Shown here: positions 13,612 through 20,204 of the stretch, in pieces
How positions within the stretch are numbered: the first letter of the stretch is position 1
How the letters are laid out: each line of letters begins with the position of its first letter
Source of the DNA: Ruminococcus sp. CAG:254
GTDB taxonomy: Bacteria; Bacillota; Clostridia; Oscillospirales; Ruminococcaceae
Length of the DNA: 20,204 nt
Direction of reading: 5' to 3'
NCBI GenBank assembly: GCA_000433635.1
Contig: HF997952.1
Span: 38,739-58,942 of the forward strand
The notes under the pieces: generated by a model
What the model was told of the DNA's origin: nothing
The model's database searches: none
What the model saw: the letters and a program-made list of their open reading frames with translations, nothing else
Made by a program: the position numbers and the translations under genes

Positions 13612-15365
13612 AACGGAAAAAAATACTTGCAATCAGCATTGTTTGTGTGCTGCTGGTTGGCGGCGGCAGTGTTGGCGGTGCTGCCTACTATAAAAAGTCC
13701 AAGAATGAAAAACGGGTGGTCAATGTTACCCCGGTTGTCAACATGATGGGCTATGATTATGGCAGCGAAAAAACCATTGATGGAACGGTCATCACGGGCA
13801 GCAAACAAAATGTCATGCTGGAGAAAAATCAAGTTGTGCAGTCGGTTCTTGTGAAAAAGGGCGACAAGGTAACAGTCGGAACACCGCTGATTGCCTATGA
13901 TACGACGGCTCTAAAACTGGCAGTACAGGAAAAAAAGAATGCTGTCGATGCGGCAGAAGACGACTTGCGGCAGGCAAGAAAAGAATTGGAACGCCTGCAA
14001 TCCCTGCACCCGGCAGAAGACCAAGTATATGACATGATAGATGATTATGATGAACCGGAAGAACCGGATTTGGAAGAAGACCCGACTGCTGGAGAAGTTG
14101 TTGCACCGGTCTTTCCAACGACAGAACCTACGACAACCGATGAAACCGAACCAACTGGAGAAGAATCCACAACAGAATCAACAGATGTCACAGAAGCTCC
14201 GACTGAAGAGCCAACACAGCCGGATGACGGTCACCTGCACAGCATTATGAAGGATGCCTCGCAGGGGGATGGCTCTATGGAAAAGCCCTATGATTTTTAT
14301 TGTGAATCCGATACGATTGTAGGAGCAGATTTGCTTCTTGAATTGCAGCAGAGCAGCAGCTATGCTCGTTTTATCGTCCCAGGGGATGGATACCGCTGGC
14401 TGGTTCAAGGGTCTGCCCTGCCGGAAACCCTGACAGACTGGGCAGTGAATCAAGGTATTTCTGTTGCAGAGGATGGCATGGTATCCGTTGACTTCAAGCA
14501 GGTTTCGTTCGGCATTTTTCAGATGCAGGGAACGGGCGGCAGCAGCTCTGCGGAAGACTGGGGCGATGAAGATTTTGACTTTGACGATGATTTCTGGGAT
14601 GACAGCGATTCAGGCGGCGAATCTGAAGATTATATGTACTCTGCTCAGGAACTTTCCAACATGATTCAAAAGCAGCAGTCTAAAATTAAAACGCTGGAAT
14701 TTACCAAAAAATCTGCCGATTTGGATTATGAAGTGGCTCAGAAAAAACAGGATGACGGCATGGAACGCAGTCTGATTGATGGCGTTGTCACAGAGATTCA
14801 CAGCGACCTCACCGAAAAAGAAGCAGAAACCAAACCGTACTTGGTCATTCAAGGCTCTGGTGGTTTACAGGTAAAGGGCACGATTAGCGAATGGAATCTG
14901 AATCAACTGCAAATTGGCACGGAAATTCAAGCGATGTCCTATGATACGGGCGACAGTTTCACCATGACTGTGACTGGCGTGGACGATATTCCGGAAACGG
15001 ATGGCAGTGCTCCCTATGATGAAAACCCCAGCAGCAGCGTTTACACGTTTGAAGCAGAAACCAGTGAACAACATGATATTGCTGTGGGCAGTTGGCTCTC
15101 GCTCTCGCTGCAAGAGGCAGCCGACACCAGTACCTTCTATTTACCGCTGCAATATGTCCGCAAGGAAAACGGGCAGTATTATGTCATGAAAGCGAACGAC
15201 CAGAACCGACTGGAAAAACAGTGGATTCAAACCGGAAAAATTCGATACGGTTCTGAAATCGAAATCAAGAGCGGTGTTTCCGAAACTGACCGTCTTTGTT
15301 TCCCATACGGAAAAGATGTCAAAGAGGGCGTTCGCACCAAAGACACAGACGACGTACAGTGGTAA
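13608..15365 (+). CDS. HlyD/MacA-type adaptor protein, second, with large inserted domain
   Basis: This 585-residue adaptor has an anchor helix (6-27), a lipoyl half (VKKGDKVTVGTPLIAYD, 82-98), a first coiled-coil helix (100-133), a second helix (342-383), a second lipoyl half (DGVVTEI), a beta-barrel (LQVKGTISEWNLNQLQIG) and a C-terminal part (SEIEIKSGVSETD) that matches the first adaptor closely. Between the helices, where homologues have a short turn or longer helices, is an insertion of about 208 residues. It comprises an acidic/Thr-Pro linker (134-207), a compact domain (about 208-308, starting HLHSIMKDASQGDGSMEKPY) and a second Asp/Glu-rich linker (311-341). The gene starts at ATG 13608, overlapping the ATPase stop by 4 bases, with GAGGAG upstream. 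Adaptor identity is firm; the function of the insertion is unknown. Confidence 0.92.
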   Translation: MKRKKILAISIVCVLLVGGGSVGGAAYYKKSKNEKRVVNVTPVVNMMGYDYGSEKTIDGTVITGSKQNVMLEKNQVVQSVLVKKGDKVTVGTPLIAYDTTALKLAVQEKKNAVDAAEDDLRQARKELERLQSLHPAEDQVYDMIDDYDEPEEPDLEEDPTAGEVVAPVFPTTEPTTTDETEPTGEESTTESTDVTEAPTEEPTQPDDGHLHSIMKDASQGDGSMEKPYDFYCESDTIVGADLLLELQQSSSYARFIVPGDGYRWLVQGSALPETLTDWAVNQGISVAEDGMVSVDFKQVSFGIFQMQGTGGSSSAEDWGDEDFDFDDDFWDDSDSGGESEDYMYSAQELSNMIQKQQSKIKTLEFTKKSADLDYEVAQKKQDDGMERSLIDGVVTEIHSDLTEKEAETKPYLVIQGSGGLQVKGTISEWNLNQLQIGTEIQAMSYDTGDSFTMTVTGVDDIPETDGSAPYDENPSSSVYTFEAETSEQHDIAVGSWLSLSLQEAADTSTFYLPLQYVRKENGQYYVMKANDQNRLEKQWIQTGKIRYGSEIEIKSGVSETDRLCFPYGKDVKEGVRTKDTDDVQW

Positions 15366-15377
15366 GGAGGGCAAATC

Positions 15378-16637
15378 ATGCTGGAAAATATTCGATTATC
15401 CATTCAGGGCATTTTTGCCCATAAAATCCGTTCTATTTTGACGATGCTGGGTATTATCATCGGGATTGCAGCCATCATTGCAATCGTTTCCACCATTCGG
15501 GGAACAAACGAACAAATCAAAAGTAATTTGGTCGGTGCTGGAAATCGTACCGTTACCGTTTCCCTCTATCAAGGCGAATATGAGCTGGATTTGCAGTATC
15601 AAGGACTTCCGTCCGGTGTTCCGGTGATTTCCAGCCAAGTAAAAGCACAGTTATCTGCCATTGAAGACGTTTCTGCTGTTTCTCTGTATCGGACAAGAAG
15701 CTACTGTGATTCTATTTTCTACCAGAATACCAAGCTGGAGGGCGGTTCTGTCTGGGGCATTGATGCGGATTATTTTCAGACTGCCGGCTATCATGTGCAA
15801 TCCGGCAAGGGCTTTCGGGATGCCGATTATACCAACGGCAACAATGTTGCCATCTTAGACGAAGATGCTGCACAAAGTCTATTCGCTGGTGCGAATCCCA
15901 TCGGTTCTGTCATTGACATCAACGGGATGCCGTTCAAAATCATTGGAACGGTTGTCCAGAGCAGCACCTTTGAACCGGTCATTCAGTCCATTGATGATTA
16001 TCATTTGTATGCAAACAGCACAGTGGGAAAAGTCTTTTTGCCAGATAGTGCATGGCCGACGGCATTTCAATACGATGAACCGCAAAACTGCCTGTTGAAA
16101 GCAACCGAAACCGATGCAATGACAACGGTCGGGAAACAGGCAGCGGATATTCTAAACGGCAGAATTTCCGTTTCCGGAACGGGCGAAACCATTCAATATA
16201 AGAGCAAAGACCTTTTGGAACAGGCAAAATCTTTACAGGAGCTCAGCAGCTCGACCAACACAATGTTGATTTACATCGCCGGTATTTCCCTGCTGGTTGG
16301 TGGGATTGGCGTTATGAATATTATGCTGGTATCTGTCACAGAACGCACCCGTGAAATCGGCTTGAAAAAGGCACTCGGAGCAAAGAAACGCAATATTCTG
16401 TTTCAGTTCCTGACGGAAGCAGCTGTTTTGACCAGTGTCGGCGGTCTGTTGGGAGTGATCGCCGGGATTGGTTTGTCTCGTATCATTGCAAAACTGGCGG
16501 AAGTTCCCGTTTCCATCAGTCCGGCTGCTGCCATCATTGCTGTTTTGTTCTCTATGGTGGTTGGCATTCTGTTCGGTTGGATTCCCTCTGTAAAGGCTGC
16601 CAACTTGAACCCGATTGATGCTTTGCGATACGAATAA
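15378..16637 (+). CDS. MacB-like (FtsX-type) ABC permease
   Basis: This 419-residue permease has the four-helix MacB topology. The N-terminal helix (17-39, SILTMLGIIIGIAAIIAI) is followed by a large extracytoplasmic domain (about 40-290) and three C-terminal helices at roughly 295-317, 343-365 and 377-400. The FtsX signature is clear in GGIGVMNIMLVSVTERTREIG, KKALGA and the ending ALRYE. Such permeases do not form a classic channel; they drive extracytoplasmic substrate export by mechanotransmission, for example of peptides, antibiotics or lipoproteins. There is no fused ATPase domain, so the ATPase two genes upstream must serve it. The start is 7 bases after AAGGAGGG and 12 bp after the second adaptor. 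The substrate cannot be predicted. Confidence 0.95.
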   Translation: MLENIRLSIQGIFAHKIRSILTMLGIIIGIAAIIAIVSTIRGTNEQIKSNLVGAGNRTVTVSLYQGEYELDLQYQGLPSGVPVISSQVKAQLSAIEDVSAVSLYRTRSYCDSIFYQNTKLEGGSVWGIDADYFQTAGYHVQSGKGFRDADYTNGNNVAILDEDAAQSLFAGANPIGSVIDINGMPFKIIGTVVQSSTFEPVIQSIDDYHLYANSTVGKVFLPDSAWPTAFQYDEPQNCLLKATETDAMTTVGKQAADILNGRISVSGTGETIQYKSKDLLEQAKSLQELSSSTNTMLIYIAGISLLVGGIGVMNIMLVSVTERTREIGLKKALGAKKRNILFQFLTEAAVLTSVGGLLGVIAGIGLSRIIAKLAEVPVSISPAAAIIAVLFSMVVGILFGWIPSVKAANLNPIDALRYE

Positions 16638-16654
16638 ACATGATTTTTTATCAC

Positions 16655-16698
16655 AAAAAGCGGACTGCTGAAACGCTCAGCAATCCGCTCTTTTTTTT
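16655..16698. terminator. Bidirectional intrinsic terminator
   Basis: AGCGGA-C-TGCTGA (16659-16671) pairs with TCAGCA-A-TCCGCT (16677-16689) around loop AACGC. Eight T follow on the plus strand, for the ABC operon. A run of five A precedes on the plus strand, so it also serves the M18 aminopeptidase gene on the minus strand, which ends at 16720. Confidence 0.93.
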
Positions 16699-16719
16699 GC
16701 GATAAGAAAATGGATTCTA

Positions 16720-18129
16720 TTAAGATGCCATGAAAACAAAGAATGCACGATAGGTCATATAAACGTCAATCTTTGCAACAACTTCAAACGGTGCGTGCAT
16801 GCACAGAACCGGAACGCCGACATCAATGGTGTCTACATCCAAGTTTGCAATATAGGCTGCAACGGTACCGCCGCCGCCGCCGTCAACCTTGCCCAGTTCG
16901 CCGGTCTGCCATACAACCTGTTCCTTGTCGAGCAGCTGCCGAACCGTTCCCACAAATTCAGCGGAAGCGTCCGATGTGCCAGACTTGCCTCTTGCACCTG
17001 TGAACTTTGTCACGCAAACACCATGATTCAGGTAAGCACAGTTGTTACGTTCCATTACATCTGGGAATGTTGGGTCAAATGCGGCGTTGACATCTGCGGA
17101 GAGGCACTGCGATGCGTGGAGGACATGTCTGCCCTTTGCACCAAAGCAATCTGCCAAATCTTCAATGAAATATTTCAGGTAAGAGGAGCACAAGCCGGTG
17201 TTGCCATCGCTGCCCGTTTCTTCCTTATCGGTCAGAATCACAACAGCAGTGTGTTTCGGGGTGCTGATGGTGTCCAGCAGGGCACGCAAAGCCGGATAAG
17301 AGCAAACACGGTCATCATGCCCATATCCACCAATCATGCTGCGATCAAAGCCGATTTCCTTGACTGGAAACGCCGGAACGGCTTCCAATTCTGCGGAAAC
17401 AAAATCAGATTCTGTAATGCCATACTTTTCATACAAGATGTGCAGCAGGTTCAGCTTCACAGCTTCGCTTTCTTCGGATTTTTTGAACGGCATCGAACCA
17501 ACCAAAACATTCAGTTCTTCGCCCCGAATCAAGCCAACAGACGGGCGTTTCATCTGTTCCGTTGCCAGATGCGGCAACAGGTCGGTTACACAAAATACCG
17601 GGTCGCCTTCAGCTTCGCCGATGTTGACGGTTACCTTGCTGCCGTCTGCCTTGATGATGACACCATGCAGGGAAAGCGGAATGGCTGTCCACTGGTACTT
17701 CTTAATACCGCCGTAGTAATGGGTCTTGAACAGTCCCAGTTCGCTATCTTCATACAATGGATTCTGCTTCATATCCAGACGAGGAGAGTCAATGTGTGCA
17801 GCACAAAGCCGAACGCCCTCGGTAATCGGTGCAGAACCAATGATGGCGGCAATCATTGCCTTTCCACGGTTGTTCTGGTAAACCTTATCGCCGGCTTTCA
17901 GAGCCATACCCGGCGTAAACGGAACAAATCCATGTTCTTTCAGCAGGGCTTCTGCGTTGGCACAAGCCTCCCGTTCGGTCTTAGACTGGTTCAGGAATGC
18001 CATATAGTCCTTGCAAAGTGCTTCACAAGCGGTCTGATCGTCTTCGCTCATCCGCAATGCACCATGTTTTTTGGAAGCAAATAATTTTTCTTTTAACTGT
18101 TTGCTTTCTGATTTCTTTTCTTCTGCCAT
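16720..18129 (-). CDS. M18 family aminopeptidase
   Basis: This 469-residue cytoplasmic metallopeptidase of family M18 (aspartyl aminopeptidase/aminopeptidase I type) removes N-terminal, often acidic, residues from peptides. The two-zinc site is complete: His112 in AAHIDSPR, Asp272 in YGHDDR, Glu303-Glu304 in DKEETGS, Asp346 in SADVNAAFDP and His445 in CMHAPFE. The length is normal for the family and there is no signal peptide. The start at 18129 follows AGGAGG by 9 bases. It is a single-gene transcription unit with its own promoter, a leader hairpin and a shared terminator. A 429-codon open frame on the opposite strand is only a shadow of it. Confidence 0.95.
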   Translation of the reverse strand: MAEEKKSESKQLKEKLFASKKHGALRMSEDDQTACEALCKDYMAFLNQSKTEREACANAEALLKEHGFVPFTPGMALKAGDKVYQNNRGKAMIAAIIGSAPITEGVRLCAAHIDSPRLDMKQNPLYEDSELGLFKTHYYGGIKKYQWTAIPLSLHGVIIKADGSKVTVNIGEAEGDPVFCVTDLLPHLATEQMKRPSVGLIRGEELNVLVGSMPFKKSEESEAVKLNLLHILYEKYGITESDFVSAELEAVPAFPVKEIGFDRSMIGGYGHDDRVCSYPALRALLDTISTPKHTAVVILTDKEETGSDGNTGLCSSYLKYFIEDLADCFGAKGRHVLHASQCLSADVNAAFDPTFPDVMERNNCAYLNHGVCVTKFTGARGKSGTSDASAEFVGTVRQLLDKEQVVWQTGELGKVDGGGGGTVAAYIANLDVDTIDVGVPVLCMHAPFEVVAKIDVYMTYRAFFVFMAS

Positions 18130-18161
18130 TTCAATAAGCCTCCTATGAAAAAGTTGGTTGG

Positions 18162-18186
18162 CAGCACAGCTGGTTTCGCTGTGCTG
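18162..18186. repeat. Perfect hairpin at the transcript start of the aminopeptidase gene
   Basis: CAGCACAGC (18162-18170) and GCTGTGCTG (18178-18186) are exact inverted repeats with a 7-base loop. The dyad begins about 5 bases after the -10, so it should form the first bases of the mRNA. No T-run follows directly. It may stabilise the 5' end or be an operator. Confidence 0.7.
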
Positions 18187-18191
18187 TTCTT

Positions 18192-18220
18192 ATTATAGCA
18201 CAACTGTTTCAAAAATGCAA
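18192..18220 (-). promoter_or_regulatory. Promoter of the M18 aminopeptidase gene
   Basis: On the minus strand, TATAAT (18197-18192) has a TGC extension and TTGCAT (18220-18215) lies 17 bases upstream as a weaker -35. The same -35 variant appears in the MoxR promoter. The leader would be about 55 bases. Confidence 0.8.
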
Positions 18221-18463
18221 TACGAAATCAAATTGCTTTTTTTGATGCAAAACCGATGATTCTTGGGAAAACGATTGAAAATGGAGTCGGCAAAATCACT
18301 TCGTTCTTTGCCTGTGTGCTGTTCGCCGGTGGTTGCGTTCTCCGAAACTGTTATCAAACACTCTTAGATTGCAGTTTTCAGGAAGTTTTTTGTTTTTAGC
18401 ATGGCGAACAGCATTTGCTTGTTCCTATTAGATTTCAATACCTCTTATCAATACCTGTGTTAA
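18221..18463. other. Noncoding stretch without recognised gene
   Basis: No reading frame here has a ribosome site or family resemblance. The only structure seen is a 10-base inverted pair, GCTGTTCGCC (18319-18328) and GGCGAACAGC (18404-18413), 75 bases apart. It may be a decayed gene end, part of a repeat or an unannotated small RNA; nothing decides between these. Confidence 0.5.
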
Positions 18464-18595
18464 GGGGGACAGCTTGTCCCCCATTTTAAAAGATGCCCTG
18501 CCCTTTTGTCCCTCTGGGACATTTCCCCACACTGTGGGGAATCACCCTCTCCGCCAAGCTGAGCCAGCTTGACCGCTTTTGCCTGCGGCTCGTAT
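18464..18595. repeat. Multi-hairpin intergenic repeat element
   Basis: Four perfect short palindromes follow each other: GGGGGACA/TGTCCCCC (18464-18482), TGTCCC/GGGACA (18507-18521), TTCCCCAC/GTGGGGAA (18523-18541) and CAAGCTG/CAGCTTG (18555-18571). A possible CCGC/GCGG pair ends it. Loops are about 3 bases. The sequence resembles GC-richer interspersed repeats I recall from Oscillospiraceae intergenic regions, which are often mis-annotated as small proteins. Membership of a family needs a genome search; the exact ends are approximate. Confidence 0.7.
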
Positions 18596-18617
18596 CCGAA
18601 TAACCAGTCTGAATCAT

Positions 18618-18650
18618 AAAAAAGCAGCTCCCAAATCATACTGGGAGCTG
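18618..18650 (-). terminator. Intrinsic terminator of the Sua5-coaE operon
   Basis: Reading the minus strand, CAGCTCCCA (18650-18642) pairs with TGGGAGCTG (18633-18625) around an 8-base loop, then C and six T. It lies 12 bases after the coaE stop codon. Confidence 0.9.
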
Positions 18651-18662
18651 AAATCGTTCTAA

Positions 18663-19301
18663 TTAAGACGGCACTTGATACCGCCGAATATAATATTCTT
18701 TGATTTTTGCAATGACTTCTTCGGAAACCACTTCTAAATTCCTGCAATCTTTATTGTTTTTGATGATAAAATCCGAATGTTCTACAAAGAACTGCTCCGG
18801 TAACTGTGCATCCATGCGAGCCTGTGCTGCTTCTTCTGTAATCGAATCCCGCTGCAAAATCCGTGCTTTCCGCAGTTCTGCTCTTGCAGTCACGGAAATA
18901 ATCAACTCGCAGAAATCATCTGCCCGACTTTCAAACAGCGTTGGAGCATCCAGCAAAATCAATTTCTGACCCATCCTCGAATGATGATGAATCTGCCGCA
19001 GAATCTCCCCCATAATGTAAGGATACATGATGGAATTCATCAATTCCAAATTCTTTTTGTTTTGAAATGCCTGCTTTGCCAAAGCTTTTCGGTTAAGTTC
19101 CCCATTTAGCAATAAAATATCAGAAAAACATTCCGTCAACTCCAACAGGCAGCGACTGCCCTTATGTACCACCGCCCGTGCAATCTGGTCTGCATCAATC
19201 ACGCAAAATCCACTCTCTGCAAATAGGCGGGAAACGGTACTCTTTCCGGCTCCGGTCTGTCCGGTCAGTCCAACCACCATGACCCCGTTTAGACTGTTCA
19301 T
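18663..19301 (-). CDS. coaE: Dephospho-CoA kinase
   Basis: This 212-residue enzyme phosphorylates the ribose 3'-hydroxyl of dephospho-CoA, the last step of coenzyme A synthesis, in the cytoplasm. The P-loop GQTGAGKST (14-22, Lys20) and the following VIDADQIAR (Asp36, Asp38) are diagnostic. LILLDAPTLFES matches the conserved strand with acidic substrate contacts, and QRDSITEEAAQARMDAQ matches the lid and base-binding region. The length is usual for the family. ATG 19301 overlaps the TGA of the preceding Sua5-type gene (ATGA), with a GAGGTG ribosome site. The pair shares the downstream terminator. Confidence 0.95.
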   Translation of the reverse strand: MNSLNGVMVVGLTGQTGAGKSTVSRLFAESGFCVIDADQIARAVVHKGSRCLLELTECFSDILLLNGELNRKALAKQAFQNKKNLELMNSIMYPYIMGEILRQIHHHSRMGQKLILLDAPTLFESRADDFCELIISVTARAELRKARILQRDSITEEAAQARMDAQLPEQFFVEHSDFIIKNNKDCRNLEVVSEEVIAKIKEYYIRRYQVPS

Positions 19302-20204
19302 AGCTGGATCACCTCGAATCCAGCTGCCCGAATGAGTCGGTTATAAACTGCAAGTCCGATACCATCCCGTTTCGGGGCACGAACATAAACCGTTTTTGCT
19401 CCGATTTCATCGCAGTGCCGCAGACAGTCAAATAAATGCTGTGCCTGCTCGGCACTGTTCTTTCCGTAAGTCAGGCACGGAATAGATAAATTCTGCTCTT
19501 CGCCATCAAATACCAACGCATAACAGTCCGCTGTTTGATGCTGGGAAACATACGCACAAAATGCAGCATCGCTGCCCTCTACTAAAATCACATTTGCCTG
19601 CGGAGAATAATGCTGGTATTTCATCCCCGGAGAACGAACCGTCTGCCCAGCCTGTATATCGTGCAGAATTGCAGGGTCTAAAATGGCAGTCTTTGCAACC
19701 TGCTCCAAGTCTTCTTTCGTAATATAGCCCGGTCGCAGAATCCGAACAGTCTGTGCATCTTCAAAACAAATGACAGTCGATTCCACGCCCACTTGACATG
19801 CCCCGCCATCAATCACCGCTGCAATTTTTCCGTTTAAATCGTGCATCATATGGGCAGCGGTAGTCGGGCTGGGATAGCCGGAACGGTTTCCGGATGGGGC
19901 TGCGATTGCCGTTTTAGATAATGTAATCAGCCGTCTTGCGATGGGATGGGATGGCATCCGGATGCCAACCGTATCCAATCCGCCGGATGTGACAGACGGG
20001 ATGCAATCCTGCTTCGGCAAAATCATGGTTAAAGGTCCTGGCCAGAATCGTTCTGCCAGTCGATATGCCAAGTCGGGAACGGCGGTCACCAGTCCGGACA
20101 GTTGTTCCATCTCGGAAATATGCACAATCAAGGGATTGTCTGCCGGTCTGCCCTTCGCTGCAAAGACTTTTTTCACGGCTTCCGGATTGCAGGCATCCGC
20201 TGCC
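19298..20204 (-). CDS. L-threonylcarbamoyladenylate synthase, Sua5 type (N-terminus outside window)
   Basis: About 301 residues are visible in frame to the window edge; the N-terminus, probably 30-40 residues, is missing. The YrdC domain shows AAKGRPADNPLIVHI, WPGPLTMILP, VGIRMPSHPIA, APSGNRSG (the SxN motif) and ESTVI. After SPGMKYQHYSP comes the C-terminal Sua5 domain, so this is the long form. The enzyme makes threonylcarbamoyl-AMP from threonine, bicarbonate and ATP, the first step of t6A modification at position 37 of ANN-decoding tRNAs. The GTG at 20176 is an internal Val codon because the family motif continues upstream of it (ADACNPEAVKK). The gene is coupled to coaE by an ATGA overlap. 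Confidence 0.95.
   Translation of the reverse strand, partial: AADACNPEAVKKVFAAKGRPADNPLIVHISEMEQLSGLVTAVPDLAYRLAERFWPGPLTMILPKQDCIPSVTSGGLDTVGIRMPSHPIARRLITLSKTAIAAPSGNRSGYPSPTTAAHMMHDLNGKIAAVIDGGACQVGVESTVICFEDAQTVRILRPGYITKEDLEQVAKTAILDPAILHDIQAGQTVRSPGMKYQHYSPQANVILVEGSDAAFCAYVSQHQTADCYALVFDGEEQNLSIPCLTYGKNSAEQAQHLFDCLRHCDEIGAKTVYVRAPKRDGIGLAVYNRLIRAAGFEVIQL

Noticed and set aside
13263..13832. 189-codon minus-strand frame across the ATPase/adaptor junction
   Set aside because: Antisense to two overlapping, well-supported genes.
16795..18084. 429-codon open frame on the plus strand opposite the aminopeptidase gene
   Set aside because: It is the antisense shadow of a complete M18 enzyme with all metal ligands, and shows no family motif.
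18221..18617. Insertion sequence or attachment site
   Set aside because: No transposase remnant, terminal inverted repeats or flanking target duplication were seen.
18460..18747. 95-codon minus-strand frame overlapping the coaE end, terminator and repeat
   Set aside because: It crosses the coaE stop, a strong terminator and the palindrome array; its peptide is a translation of repeat DNA.

Overview
The window looks like a chromosomal segment of a Firmicutes member of class Clostridia, most likely a Ruminococcus-like Oscillospiraceae. The grounds are strong AGGAGG-type ribosome sites, consensus extended -10 promoters, Gram-positive type genes (a YfhO-type membrane enzyme, a MoxR/DUF58/transglutaminase cluster, a lipoprotein), moderate GC, and Thr-rich linkers like those common in ruminococcal surface proteins. 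The genus is an inference. I see no rRNA, tRNA, CRISPR array, phage or transposase genes.

Layout. (1) 1-559, minus: 5' part of a lipoprotein gene behind a perfect consensus promoter. (2) 649-5803, minus: an operon encoding a YfhO-family membrane protein, a C_GCAxxG_C_C cysteine protein and a family 3 glycoside hydrolase. The first two genes share an ATGA overlap and the third follows 5 bp later. (3) 5865-5916: the terminator of the next operon, whose 3' stem arm contains the -35 box of the YfhO promoter. (4) 5939-11402, minus: MoxR ATPase, DUF58 protein, membrane transglutaminase and HdeD-type protein, tightly packed. (5) 11403-11627: divergent control region with two opposed promoters, each carrying a dyad. 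(6) 11628-16637, plus: an ABC export operon with the unusual order adaptor, ATPase, second adaptor, MacB-like permease. The two adaptors are paralogues, and the second carries a large inserted domain. (7) 16655-16698: bidirectional terminator. (8) 16720-18129, minus: M18 aminopeptidase, with a perfect hairpin at its presumed transcript start. (9) 18221-18617: noncoding stretch holding a multi-hairpin repeat element. (10) 18663-20204, minus: coaE and the truncated threonylcarbamoyl-AMP synthase gene, translationally coupled, ending in an intrinsic terminator.

The MoxR/DUF58/transglutaminase cluster and the ABC operon both act at the cell envelope and diverge from one control region, so shared regulation is possible but not shown. 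The YfhO operon probably joins membrane glycan transfer with a cytoplasmic glycosidase. The least ordinary items are the two-adaptor ABC operon with its inserted domain, the terminator that doubles as a promoter, and the dyads at the transcript starts.
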